Assembly (NCBI GenBank): GCA_029260735.1
Contig: JAJDCR010000030.1
Coordinates: 1 to 61,894 of the forward strand
Length of the DNA stretch: 61,894 nucleotides
Source: Planctomycetota bacterium
GTDB taxonomy: Bacteria; Planctomycetota; Uabimicrobiia; Uabimicrobiales; Uabimicrobiaceae
Direction: 5' to 3'
Shown: positions 25,134 to 33,908 of the stretch, piece by piece
Position numbering within the stretch: position 1 is the stretch's first letter
Layout: every line of letters starts with the position of its first letter
Program-made: the position numbers and the translations under genes
Notes under the pieces: model-generated
What the model was told of the DNA's origin: nothing
What the model saw: only the letters and a program-made list of their open reading frames with translations
Databases searched by the model: none

Positions 25134-27014
25134 CTAAATTAAGTCTTCTCCAAATCGGACTAAACGAGCACTGTTAAATAGAATAATAAAATCGGCTAAA
25201 GTATGCAAGATAGCAGCTAAAATCGGTGTTAAAAATCCTAAGCCCGAAAGAGTTAAGCCACCAACGATAAAAATTAAACCAAAAAGCAAGTTTTGGTTGA
25301 TGATACTTTTTGTTCTTCGAGATAAGCGAACAAGAAAAGGAAGTAGGTTCAAATTGTTGTTCAAAAGAGCAATCGAAGCGCTGTGAATAGCAATGTCATT
25401 TCCACCCGCTCCCATCGCAATACCTATATTTCCTGAGGCCAAAGCAGGTGCGTCATTAACACCATCGCCGACCACAGCAACCCGGTACCCCTTTGCTTTC
25501 ATGGCTTCGACTAGCTGTAGTTTTGTTTCGGGTAAGCACTCTGCGTGAACATCAGAGCATCCGAGCCCTTTGGCCACTCTTCGAGCCACTTCCCAGCGGT
25601 CTCCCGTTAGCATCGTAATATTTTGGCAACCTAATTCACGTAATTCCTTGGTCGCATTACTCGCTTCGCTTCGAGTAGTATCCTCAAGTCCGATCCAACC
25701 GATACATTCTAAGTCTCGAGCAATATAAACCACACTATAGTTTTCTGTCTCTCTCATGTCTTCTTTTTCAAAAGAACCAAAGCGACATTTTTGTTCCAAA
25801 AGCCATTTTTCTCGCCCTACGAGAATTTGGTGGTCGTTAATTTTACCTTGGACCCCTTTTCCCGCGATTTCTTGCATATTCTCTCCCTCGCTCAAAGTAA
25901 CCTGAGCTTCTTTTGCGAGAGCAACAATGGCTCGGGCCGTAGGGTGGTTGCTGAATTGCTCAATGGAGGCCGCTAAAGTGAGGAGTTCTGTCGGCTCTAC
26001 ATTATGAGCGGGAGTTAATCGAGTAACGGAAAGTGTTCCCGTCGTTAGGGTACCTGTTTTATCAAAAACAACACTGTTGATAGTGGCCGCTTCTTCTAAG
26101 TATGTGACGTCCTTAATAAGAATGCCTAAGCGAGCGGCACAACTTAGAGCTGCCACCATCGCTGTTGGAGTTGCTAAGATCAGAGCAGAAGGACAAGTCA
26201 CGACTAAAGCGGTAATTGCCCGATTCATATCTCGTGAGAAATAGAGAATCATGCCCGCAAGCATAATAATCGTAGGAGTGTACCAGCCAACGTGACGGTC
26301 GATTAGCTTCATCAAAGGACTTTTTGTCGACTCGGCTTTGAGAATTAAGTCCTTTACCTTACCTAAGGTAGTATCCTCTCCTGCTTTGGTCACTCTAATT
26401 TCGAGTAAACCTGTAAGATTATTCGTTCCTGCAAAAACTTCGCTTTCGAGATATTTTTCTACGGGAAGAGATTCCCCTGTAATTTCTGCCTGACGTACAG
26501 TCGATTCTCCCTTGACAACCGCTCCATCTGCCGTAATGTTTTCTCCTGGACGAATCCGCACAATATCTCCCGGGCGCAAAGCACTGACCAAAACTTTTTC
26601 TTCATTTCCCTCAGAATTAATCCGGCAGGCTTCGTTGGGAGCTAAGCGAATGAGTCCCTCGATAGCATGACGAGCTCCTAAAGCAGTGCGAGTTTCTAAG
26701 ATATCCGCAATAAGCATGAAAAAAGCAACAATTCCCGCAGTTTCGTATTCCCCCAAAGAAAAGGAGGCTAGAATAGCAAGAGAAGCAAGCTCATTCATAT
26801 GGAGCTTTCCGACCATAACCGCCCGGAAAGAAACAGAAAGAATCGGTGCCGACAGGAAAATTGCTCCCAGAAAAGCCGATAGACTAGCAATCGAAGAGGG
26901 AGTTTGTAGAACCCATTTCAAAATAAAGGAGTTTAGGATTAGGGAGCCTCCCAGAAAAGTCGTAAACAAGTTGCTCATGACCTTCCCTTGCTGATTTTCA
27001 ATGGTGCTATTCAC
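25134..27014 (-). CDS. P1B-type (heavy-metal) cation-translocating ATPase
   Basis: 626 aa, GTG start at 27014 (GAGGAAG upstream); an ATG 12 codons later is the alternative. Actuator TGES at 179-182, transmembrane metal motif CPS at 274-276, phosphorylation DKTGT at 318-322, the NHP motif of P1B enzymes, and hinge GDGVNDAP. Metal selectivity in this class depends on the TM6 triad: most have CPC, here the second Cys is Ser. No N-terminal heavy-metal-associated domain is present. Export of a soft or transition metal across the inner membrane is likely, with the ion undetermined. It is two bases from the HflK-like gene, which is unusual company. Confidence 0.9.
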   Translation of the reverse strand: MNSTIENQQGKVMSNLFTTFLGGSLILNSFILKWVLQTPSSIASLSAFLGAIFLSAPILSVSFRAVMVGKLHMNELASLAILASFSLGEYETAGIVAFFMLIADILETRTALGARHAIEGLIRLAPNEACRINSEGNEEKVLVSALRPGDIVRIRPGENITADGAVVKGESTVRQAEITGESLPVEKYLESEVFAGTNNLTGLLEIRVTKAGEDTTLGKVKDLILKAESTKSPLMKLIDRHVGWYTPTIIMLAGMILYFSRDMNRAITALVVTCPSALILATPTAMVAALSCAARLGILIKDVTYLEEAATINSVVFDKTGTLTTGTLSVTRLTPAHNVEPTELLTLAASIEQFSNHPTARAIVALAKEAQVTLSEGENMQEIAGKGVQGKINDHQILVGREKWLLEQKCRFGSFEKEDMRETENYSVVYIARDLECIGWIGLEDTTRSEASNATKELRELGCQNITMLTGDRWEVARRVAKGLGCSDVHAECLPETKLQLVEAMKAKGYRVAVVGDGVNDAPALASGNIGIAMGAGGNDIAIHSASIALLNNNLNLLPFLVRLSRRTKSIINQNLLFGLIFIVGGLTLSGLGFLTPILAAILHTLADFIILFNSARLVRFGEDLI

Positions 27015-27016
27015 CT

Positions 27017-28084
27017 TTATTCTTCCTCCTTTGCTGGGGCGACTCGATATAGTTCTGGATTACGGTTAAACTTTAGATAAATCCGCCGATCTTTAGCTGA
27101 GCTAGAAAGAAGAAAAATTTCCTGAATCTTATCGCTAACTCTTTCGAGAGCTTCTTGGTAGTGGCGTTCAATTAAAATTTCGGGATAAGAATGGAACTTA
27201 TCTAAAAGCTGCTCGAAAAACTGGGCATCGCTTTCTGTGCTTTTTAAAACTAAGCGGGTTTCATTCTTGGATTTACTCGTTATTTGGGCACTTTCTCCAA
27301 TAGCTTCGTTCAGGAGTTTTGTCCGAAAAGTTCTTGCCATCGCAATGCGTTGATTTCTTTCTGTACGAGCTTGTGTTGCCGACTCAAAGGCTTCTCTTAC
27401 TTGGCGAGGAATCACTCCTCTAATATTTACATTGATTATTTTGAGACCACTTTCGATTCGATCTAATTTGGACTGGGCTCCTTCTTTGACCATTTGTCTT
27501 AGCCTGTCTGGATTATCTCTAAGAATATCATTAGCCGAAAAAAGAGAAGCTGCTTGCACTAATTGGCTAGTGATGATGCTTTGAAGCATTTTTTCAGGGT
27601 AATGGTGGTGCATTTTGTATTGATAAGGGTCAGAGATATTGTACTCAATATTCCCGGCAAAATGAACAATGTTGGTGTTACGAGCTAGGGCATAGCCATC
27701 TTGTTCAGGATCTAATTGAACCGGAACGTTTCTCGTTTCGTCTTCTTTTTCATTTTCTTTTAAGAAGAATAGAAAATCTTCTAATTTTAGAGAATGTCTT
27801 TTTCCGACTCGAACTCGAACCACTTCGCTAATAGGAAAGGGCCATGTCCAATGAAATCCGGGATTTAAGATTCGATCTGCTTTTGTTCCAACAACTTTAC
27901 CAAAGCGTAAAACCATGGCAACCTCATTGTGCTTTACCGTAAAAGAGCCCGAAAGCAAAAAAAGAGTCACCAGCAAGACCATGATTGTCTTAAGAATGCG
28001 AAAACTGACATTGAGCGCTTCGGTCAAAGATTGATTAGCTGTGTCAATAACCTCAGGAGGAATTTCAGAAGGTTTTTCCATCAT
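27017..28084 (-). CDS. SPFH/band 7 protein, HflK-like
   Basis: 355 aa. A membrane helix (about 31-50) is followed by the band 7 domain (VKHNEVAMVLRFGKVVG...LNPGFHWTWPFP) and a helical region with the HflK-like IINVNIRGVIPRQVREAFESATQA motif. SPFH proteins form large membrane rings that corral other proteins; HflK/HflC do this with FtsH. No ftsH-like gene is nearby. It overlaps the HflC-like gene by one base (TAATG). Confidence 0.88.
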   Translation of the reverse strand: MMEKPSEIPPEVIDTANQSLTEALNVSFRILKTIMVLLVTLFLLSGSFTVKHNEVAMVLRFGKVVGTKADRILNPGFHWTWPFPISEVVRVRVGKRHSLKLEDFLFFLKENEKEDETRNVPVQLDPEQDGYALARNTNIVHFAGNIEYNISDPYQYKMHHHYPEKMLQSIITSQLVQAASLFSANDILRDNPDRLRQMVKEGAQSKLDRIESGLKIINVNIRGVIPRQVREAFESATQARTERNQRIAMARTFRTKLLNEAIGESAQITSKSKNETRLVLKSTESDAQFFEQLLDKFHSYPEILIERHYQEALERVSDKIQEIFLLSSSAKDRRIYLKFNRNPELYRVAPAKEEE

Positions 28085-29127
28085 TAATCTCCTTTTTCCA
28101 AAACTTCTTGTTCAGAAGTGTTTTGAGATTTCTTGACGTCACTTTCCTCAGAGCTAGATTCAGAAGAAGCTTTTTTTGGACTCGTTATATTAGGATAGCT
28201 TTTAATCAAAAGATCAAAGGGAGGAGTGCTCGGATCGAGGAGAAGAGTTGTCTTTTTGTTTCCTAAGAGCTTCTCCAAAGCCTCTAGTTTCCGAAGCCAA
28301 ATAGCGAGCTCCTTATCTTGGGCAAAAACTTTATAGAACTCTGCCGCGGCAGCATTAGCCTCTCCACGTCTTCTTTTTGCTTCGGCCTGAGTATCAATGA
28401 GAATTTTCTTTTTTTCTGCTTCCGCTTTGCTTGTGATTTTTTGATATTGAGCTTCCCCTTCTGAACGAAATCTCTCGGCAATACGGTTTTGCTCGGCCTT
28501 CATTCTTTCAAAGACCTTCTCTGTTGTATTTTTGGGAAGTTTTAGAGTGCGTATGCCAAATTCTTCCACAACAATCCCTAAGTTTTCTCGGCATCCCCCT
28601 TCCCCTTTGTTAATCAAATCCTTGATGCTATTTTCGATTTCCTTAAAACCCTTTAAGCTTGCTAAATTATCTCCACTCTCCATTTGCCGAGAAATGAGAT
28701 GAGTAAACATATGGCGCGAAGCGACACTTGTGGTATAGGTTCGAATGAGACCTTCTAAGCTTTCAGGAGCGACCTCCATTCGACCTACTCGGATAAGAAA
28801 TTTTTCGGGGTTTTCTACTCTCCATCCGACGTAAGTTTGAATAATTAGACTTTTATGATCCGAAGTTAAGATTTGCTCCAACTTGCTAACGAAGGTATGA
28901 AGCCGAGCATCGTAGATATAGATGTTCTGAAAAGGGTAGGGCCATTTCCAGTATAAACCTGGCTCTGTAATAGATTGCGTTGGCTTTCCAAAAGTTGTCA
29001 CTACCGTGCGCTCGTTGATTCTAACTTGAAAAGTAAAAAAATAAAAAAGCATGAAGACTAAAATGATAGTGGCAACGATTGTTGTGACGATACTGGATCG
29101 TTCTCTTTTTTCTTGTTCCTGAGACAT
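28084..29127 (-). CDS. SPFH/band 7 protein, HflC-like
   Basis: 347 aa. Membrane helix at about 14-33, band 7 domain (INERTVVTTFGKPTQSITEPGLYWKWPYPFQN), then the Ala/Glu-rich coiled coil AEAEKKKILIDTQAEAKRRRGEANAAAAEFY typical of HflC. An acidic tail follows. It sits between two other SPFH genes with gaps of 3 and -1 bases, so three SPFH subunits are made from one message. Confidence 0.88.
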   Translation of the reverse strand: MSQEQEKRERSSIVTTIVATIILVFMLFYFFTFQVRINERTVVTTFGKPTQSITEPGLYWKWPYPFQNIYIYDARLHTFVSKLEQILTSDHKSLIIQTYVGWRVENPEKFLIRVGRMEVAPESLEGLIRTYTTSVASRHMFTHLISRQMESGDNLASLKGFKEIENSIKDLINKGEGGCRENLGIVVEEFGIRTLKLPKNTTEKVFERMKAEQNRIAERFRSEGEAQYQKITSKAEAEKKKILIDTQAEAKRRRGEANAAAAEFYKVFAQDKELAIWLRKLEALEKLLGNKKTTLLLDPSTPPFDLLIKSYPNITSPKKASSESSSEESDVKKSQNTSEQEVLEKGD

Positions 29128-29130
29128 AAA

Positions 29131-31323
29131 TTACTCTTCCTCATTCGAAAAATCTATCTGTAGGAGATCTGTCGTGAGCTGATCTTCTAGATTAATGATA
29201 TCCGTTTGCTGACTTAAGTTAGAAATATTTGTGACGTACAATCGGCGTTTTTCGATATATTTTTCCAATACCTTTAGGTATTTGCGGGAGATAAAAATTT
29301 CGCCGCCTATTTTATAGGCTGTTAGTATATCACGAAACATCTCTGCCTCCGCTTCTGTCAACTGAATTCTTTCGTAGACATAGCTAGAGGTTTGGTTGAG
29401 AATAGCCTCTCTTTCCCCCACAACTAGATTTTCTAACTTTTCTTGGTGGGTTTTTCCTGCGATAATGCGTCCTTTTTTTTCTTCGATAGAAGCAATAACC
29501 TGTTCAAAAACTTCTACCACAGGAACAGGAGGATGAACCTCTAGAAGACCGATAAAAGAGATTTCCACTCCCACCTTACTCTGATCACATTTCTCTTGGA
29601 TCAAGCTCTTGAGGTCTTGAGATGTTTGCAGGCGCTTTCCCCCCAGGATATTATTCAGGTCGGCCCGAGCAAAGTAGCGAGTACATTCTCGATAACCAAT
29701 ACTCTCCACCATGTCCTTAGGGTTCTTGTGATTATAAACATAGTCCATAATATTGTTAATTCGATAGCGAACTAAAACATGAACCATCAGTAGATTTACC
29801 GGAATAATCTGCTCTTTTTCTTGCAGAAAAATAACCAGATTTTTTTCTCGGTTTACGATGTGCTGAACTTTGTTGAGATTGATTTGCCAAGTGTTTTTCT
29901 TGGTTTCTTTTATCGTTATTTGATTACGTAAGGGAAATTCCTTACCGCGGTTGATATAATGCTCCTGGAGCTCATCGAGCATCCAGTCAGCATCGACCGA
30001 ATCATCAGGAATACTCCTTTGGAAAAGAAACTCTGCCTCCTGTTGCTCTACTTCATGAGAAATTAAGAAAAAACCGCCTTTGTGTTGGTGTTCTGAACTA
30101 AAAATATAGTTGTAGCTTTTGGGGTCTTTCAAATTGCTACTTTGCTTTTGCTCATCGAGAGACATTCCGATATTAAATTCATGGAGTTGATTGATCGGGT
30201 GAATGAAAGCCCTCTCAATGGGCCAAGGAAGCTTAAAGTGAAGACCCGAGGAAAAAACTTTGTTCTCTACCGGACGCCCAAACCTCTCAATAATAGCTTG
30301 CTCTTGTGGCCCTACCATTACTAAGCAATTGAAGGCATAGAGAGCGAGGAGCTGAAAAAGAATTAGAGGAGCAATTGCTTTTTCTAGAAATTGGTAAAAC
30401 CAGGTTTCCGATACTTTAAAGCCAAATTGATAGTCCAAAGCATGAGCTGCCGTGGAAACAAGTCCCTTCGACCCCGTGCCCAGTTCCAAAATTCGACTAT
30501 CATAAGGAAAGCGAACTTCTTGGTCTTGAAGGCGAGGGCGGTATATATCCAGTAAAAGGCTAAGAAGTATTTCTAGACTGAGAAGGCCAAAAAGAAAAGG
30601 AACAGCAAAGCACCAATAGCGTTCAAAAGTAAATATCTCTAAGCGAACAGAGATACAAGATCCCGCCGCTAAAAATCCTAAAACAGCGCAAAGAAAAAGA
30701 TAGCTTCCTCCCGCTCGTAAATAGCGCCATCTTCTTTCCTGGGCCATTCCAATAGCATATTTCGAAATCAAAAAACAGAAGAAGGCAAAACCGACCAAAA
30801 AAGCAGCCGAAATCGGAGTGTACATTAAAATGTTATTTTGAACACTTTCATGTTGGTGTTGCAGTTCGTAATCATCGGCAATGACTTTTTGCTTTTCTAA
30901 TTCGAGGAATTCTTTATAAATAGGATAGTATTCGTAAGATTGCTGGAAAAGAGAAACACAACCCGCTAAAAAACCGATAGCAATGATAAAGCTGAAAATG
31001 GGAACCACCCATTTCTCAAAATTTTTCAATTGGGTGCGAGCGGAAAAAGGGTCGAGGGCCTCTCCTTCAAAGAGTCTGTTTTCATCTTCTCCGGGAATGT
31101 TTTCCGCCAATTCTTCTTCTATTGCTAAACGTTTTTGGCGCATATGTAAAGCGGAAATAAACCAGACCAGAACACCTCCTAGGAAAAACCATCCTAGGGT
31201 ATAGACTGTTTCTAACTTGACCCAAGAGTAAAGTAAGAAAATTAGCCCTGCAAAAATTAGGTGTAAGAAAATGGCTACAAAAGCGATTCGTTCCGCTTTT
31301 TTAATTGATACATTTTTGTCCAT
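29131..31323 (-). CDS. Large SPFH/band 7 protein with seven N-terminal membrane segments
   Basis: 730 aa. I see seven hydrophobic segments in the first 350 residues (for example FVAIFLHLIFAGLIFLLY, VVPIFSFIIAIGFLAG, PLILFQLLALYAFNCLVMVG), then a band 7 domain starting VGPQEQAIIERFGRPVENKVFSSGLHFKLPWP and a helical end (AEAEMFRDILTAYK). HflK and HflC have one membrane helix, so a polytopic N-terminus is a distinct form. It may be the membrane base of the SPFH ring. It overlaps neither neighbour but lies within 10 bases of both. Confidence 0.8.
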   Translation of the reverse strand: MDKNVSIKKAERIAFVAIFLHLIFAGLIFLLYSWVKLETVYTLGWFFLGGVLVWFISALHMRQKRLAIEEELAENIPGEDENRLFEGEALDPFSARTQLKNFEKWVVPIFSFIIAIGFLAGCVSLFQQSYEYYPIYKEFLELEKQKVIADDYELQHQHESVQNNILMYTPISAAFLVGFAFFCFLISKYAIGMAQERRWRYLRAGGSYLFLCAVLGFLAAGSCISVRLEIFTFERYWCFAVPFLFGLLSLEILLSLLLDIYRPRLQDQEVRFPYDSRILELGTGSKGLVSTAAHALDYQFGFKVSETWFYQFLEKAIAPLILFQLLALYAFNCLVMVGPQEQAIIERFGRPVENKVFSSGLHFKLPWPIERAFIHPINQLHEFNIGMSLDEQKQSSNLKDPKSYNYIFSSEHQHKGGFFLISHEVEQQEAEFLFQRSIPDDSVDADWMLDELQEHYINRGKEFPLRNQITIKETKKNTWQINLNKVQHIVNREKNLVIFLQEKEQIIPVNLLMVHVLVRYRINNIMDYVYNHKNPKDMVESIGYRECTRYFARADLNNILGGKRLQTSQDLKSLIQEKCDQSKVGVEISFIGLLEVHPPVPVVEVFEQVIASIEEKKGRIIAGKTHQEKLENLVVGEREAILNQTSSYVYERIQLTEAEAEMFRDILTAYKIGGEIFISRKYLKVLEKYIEKRRLYVTNISNLSQQTDIINLEDQLTTDLLQIDFSNEEE

Positions 31324-31332
31324 CGATTTTCC

Positions 31333-32292
31333 TTAGGTTTCTCGTTCTTGAAAAAGGGCAATAGCAAGGGCTAAAATTCCCGATAGGTAAAAAAAAGTAT
31401 AGATAAGAACGTCCCATAAATATACAAGCGGAATACTACGCCCTTGCATGATAGCATCTCCGACTAAATAAACTTGTAAATTGGGAATAATCATGTAGAG
31501 AGCTTTTGCTAAAAAATAGCTCTCGCTGTGTCGTCCAAAGAAATAATCGGAAAGAAGTCCGATTAAAAAGAAAAGCAAGCAAATGGCCAGAGTATAAGCA
31601 GGAGAGAAGCGAGTAGAAGCCGCTACGGCAACGGCACTCAAAAGAGCTGTGGACATGCATATCAGAAGTATGGCCAGAAAAACATTCACATCTAAATTTG
31701 CTCCAAATGGCTGAATCTTCCACTTGGGGCCAATTAAGCAAAGGGCAAAGAAAACCACACTAAAAACAAGCACAGAAAAAAGCACGACCGAAGAAGTAAA
31801 AGCTTTTTCATAAAAGTAATTCGCGTAGGCTCCCAGCAAAAGAACAAAGCCCATGCTAAAAAGATAAGAGAAAAGCACAGGGTAATCGGTCTTTGAATAA
31901 GCTGCTTCGGTAATCTCTGTCCGCACCACTTGCAATAAAACTAAGCTCAATAAATACTCAACCACTAAAATTCCTAAAAAAACTCCCAAATACTTTCCTA
32001 AAAGAAAACTAGAGCGTCGAATAGGTTTGGAAATAATCGTTAAAACAGTTCGATTTTCTATCTCTTTATGAATTACATTCGCCGAAGAAAAAGCCCCGAT
32101 TAAAAGTCCTGTCAAAAGAATAGTAGATAAGCCCATATCCTTAATTAACTTAGCGTTCTCTAACATGACAAACCAAGTAGTGTAAGGAGAAGCTAAGAGT
32201 AAAGCGAAGGCGCAAAATAGAATAATTAGATAAACCGGTTGGCGAATGACTTCTGTGAAAGTGTTGCCTGCAATCGTAAAGATACGAAACAC
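31333..32292 (-). CDS. ABC-2 type transporter permease, first gene of the operon
   Basis: 319 aa from a GTG at 32292, preferred because AAAGGAG lies 5 bases before it; the ATG at 32310 has no site. Six hydrophobic segments are visible, with the ABC-2 loop ENRTVLTIISKPIRRSSFLLGKYLG after the second. It has no ATPase of its own nearby; the single ATPase at 23901 could serve both permeases as a heterodimer. The start of the nine-gene operon lies here, just after the long inverted repeat. Confidence 0.8.
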   Translation of the reverse strand: MFRIFTIAGNTFTEVIRQPVYLIILFCAFALLLASPYTTWFVMLENAKLIKDMGLSTILLTGLLIGAFSSANVIHKEIENRTVLTIISKPIRRSSFLLGKYLGVFLGILVVEYLLSLVLLQVVRTEITEAAYSKTDYPVLFSYLFSMGFVLLLGAYANYFYEKAFTSSVVLFSVLVFSVVFFALCLIGPKWKIQPFGANLDVNVFLAILLICMSTALLSAVAVAASTRFSPAYTLAICLLFFLIGLLSDYFFGRHSESYFLAKALYMIIPNLQVYLVGDAIMQGRSIPLVYLWDVLIYTFFYLSGILALAIALFQERET

Positions 32293-32310
32293 GACGACTC
32301 CTTTTTGCAT

Positions 32311-32490
32311 GATTTACAAGAGATGAGCCTGTTCTAAAGAAAGACTAGAGGATTTTTAAGCAGTACTTGGATAAAGTAATGAATGACGAGATTAGCAGTT
32401 GTTCTCTTAAAAATCAAGAAAAACTTTCTCCTCCTGGTCTTCCTATCTACTTATTGTCCTCTTGGGGGGGAAAGGTTAGGTGAATATTTT
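32311..32490. other. Upstream region of the SPFH/ABC operon
   Basis: About 180 bases between the start of the operon and the long inverted repeat. The promoter must be here or in the repeat. I see no strong -35/-10 pair, and no other feature. Confidence 0.3.
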
Positions 32491-32990
32491 TGACCGCAGA
32501 TTAAACGGATTGATCGGATTAATACCTGATTTTTGTTTGGGGTTTTCGGATTGTTTGGGTGCGCTTTGCTTTTGATGGTTTTGTTAATTGTCTGAACCGC
32601 AGATTAAGCGGATTGATCGGATGAATGCCTGATTAAAGCAGACCGTGGACTTAAGCAAAATGTAAGAAAAAATAAAGAGACTAGGCTGGATAAAATCATG
32701 CGGGCTTTATACGTGAATCAAGATGCAAACCAAATAATAAAAAACAGACAACGGAGAACGTAAGTCAAGTTACGGTTTTAAGCCGAGCTCAAGATGAGCC
32801 CTCCTTTGAATCATGCGATTTTTTTACGGTTTTTGTTTTAATCATGTATTAATCCGATCCATCCGTTTAATCTGCGGTTCAGACAATTAACAAAACCATC
32901 AAAAGCGAAGCGCACTCAACCAATCCAAAAACCCCAAACAAAAATCATGTATTAATCCAATCCATCCGTTTAATCTACGGTTTAGACAGT
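32491..32990. repeat. Long inverted repeat (about 150-bp arms, about 200-bp centre)
   Basis: Arms about 32493-32641 and 32842-32988 are inverted copies with scattered mismatches. Each arm holds two copies of a GCAGATTAAACGGATTGATC-type unit separated by a GGGGTTTT...TGGTTTTGTTAATTGTCTG segment. The centre has no ORF but carries a small hairpin (CGTAAGTCAAGTTACG). An extra GCAGATTAA half-unit just outside the right arm supplies the stop codon of the PEP-CTERM gene. Confidence 0.8.
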
Positions 32991-32991
32991 T

Positions 32992-33672
32992 TTAATCTGC
33001 AGTCCGGCGAGTAAAACCCGATAGGCCAAGTCCGATTAAGAGAAGAGCCCAAGAGCTGGGTTCTGGGACAGCCTCTTCCTGAAGTAAGCTAAAATCCAAG
33101 GCAAATCCGTCAAAAAAATCAGAGCCGTTGGGGCCTATTGCGACAAAAACGGTATCTCCGGTCTCTAATTCTCCAAGAGAGATATCAAAGGTTGTACTGT
33201 CGAAGCCGCTTTGTTGGAAGATAGCGGGGCCGTTGTTCACATGGATGAGTAAAGCAAGAGTATCTGACCCAACTGCTCGATTCCCGTTGGTCATGCTCAG
33301 GTTGCTATTGGCAATGAAAACTTCACCGGCTTGGTCCACGGTAAAAGCGGCGATGGCATGGACATCAAAGCCCACTCCTTGGGCGGGTGCTGGGCCGGGG
33401 TGTCCAAAGTTTTGCGTTAAGGTGACAAAGCGACCGGGCAGAGGATCGGGTAAGCCATTAACTCCGTTGCTATCATAGCCTGATCCTGTAGAGAGAAGGG
33501 CTGTGTAGTTGGCAGTGTTTCCAATAACTCCATCGCGATTCCATAGGTAAGCCCACCCCTCTGAGGGAGTGTTGGGATTGAAGTCGTCTCGGTAGTCTGC
33601 TATTGTGATAAGGTCTGCTGAAAGAGGACTAAGTAGACTAAGGATAAGAGTTAAGCAAAAAAGAGCTCGCAT
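32992..33672 (-). CDS. PEP-CTERM sorting-signal protein
   Basis: 226 aa from the ATG at 33672 (AAGGAT upstream; the longer frame lacks a site). Signal peptide 1-19, then a beta-rich exported domain, ending in VPEPSSWALLLIGLGLSGFTRR: the PEP motif, hydrophobic segment and basic cluster recognised by exosortase. Such proteins are normally moved to the outer surface with exopolysaccharide. No exosortase is in the window. The body has repeated Gly/Asn and no recognised enzyme motif. The last codons and stop lie in repeat DNA. Confidence 0.88.
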   Translation of the reverse strand: MRALFCLTLILSLLSPLSADLITIADYRDDFNPNTPSEGWAYLWNRDGVIGNTANYTALLSTGSGYDSNGVNGLPDPLPGRFVTLTQNFGHPGPAPAQGVGFDVHAIAAFTVDQAGEVFIANSNLSMTNGNRAVGSDTLALLIHVNNGPAIFQQSGFDSTTFDISLGELETGDTVFVAIGPNGSDFFDGFALDFSLLQEEAVPEPSSWALLLIGLGLSGFTRRTAD

Positions 33673-33814
33673 TTTTACGATCCTTAAAAATTTTCTTGCG
33701 TATAAAGAATTCGATAAGCTAATCATAGCATTTTTTTAAACATTTTACAAATGAAAGCTCTCTGGAATTCTCTAAAGTATTGACATTAGTATTGTTAGCT
33801 ATCAAAGGAGATAT

Positions 33815-33835
33815 ATGGATAAAAAAATGATTTAG
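33815..33835 (+). CDS. Possible six-codon leader peptide upstream of the BLUF gene
   Basis: ATG-GAT-AAA-AAA-ATG-ATT-TAG preceded by AAAGGAG at ideal spacing, 73 bases before the BLUF start. The strong site suggests real initiation; it may be a leader peptide or chance. Confidence 0.2.
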   Translation: MDKKMI

Positions 33836-33908
33836 TGTTAGAATATTTGTAATAGATAGAGTACTTCTTAATCGTGGAGCATCAATAAATACTAGGAACA
33901 CAAGTCAA

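Noticed and set aside
32491..32990. CRISPR array or IS element
   Set aside because: Units are inverted, not evenly spaced direct repeats, and no transposase is encoded.
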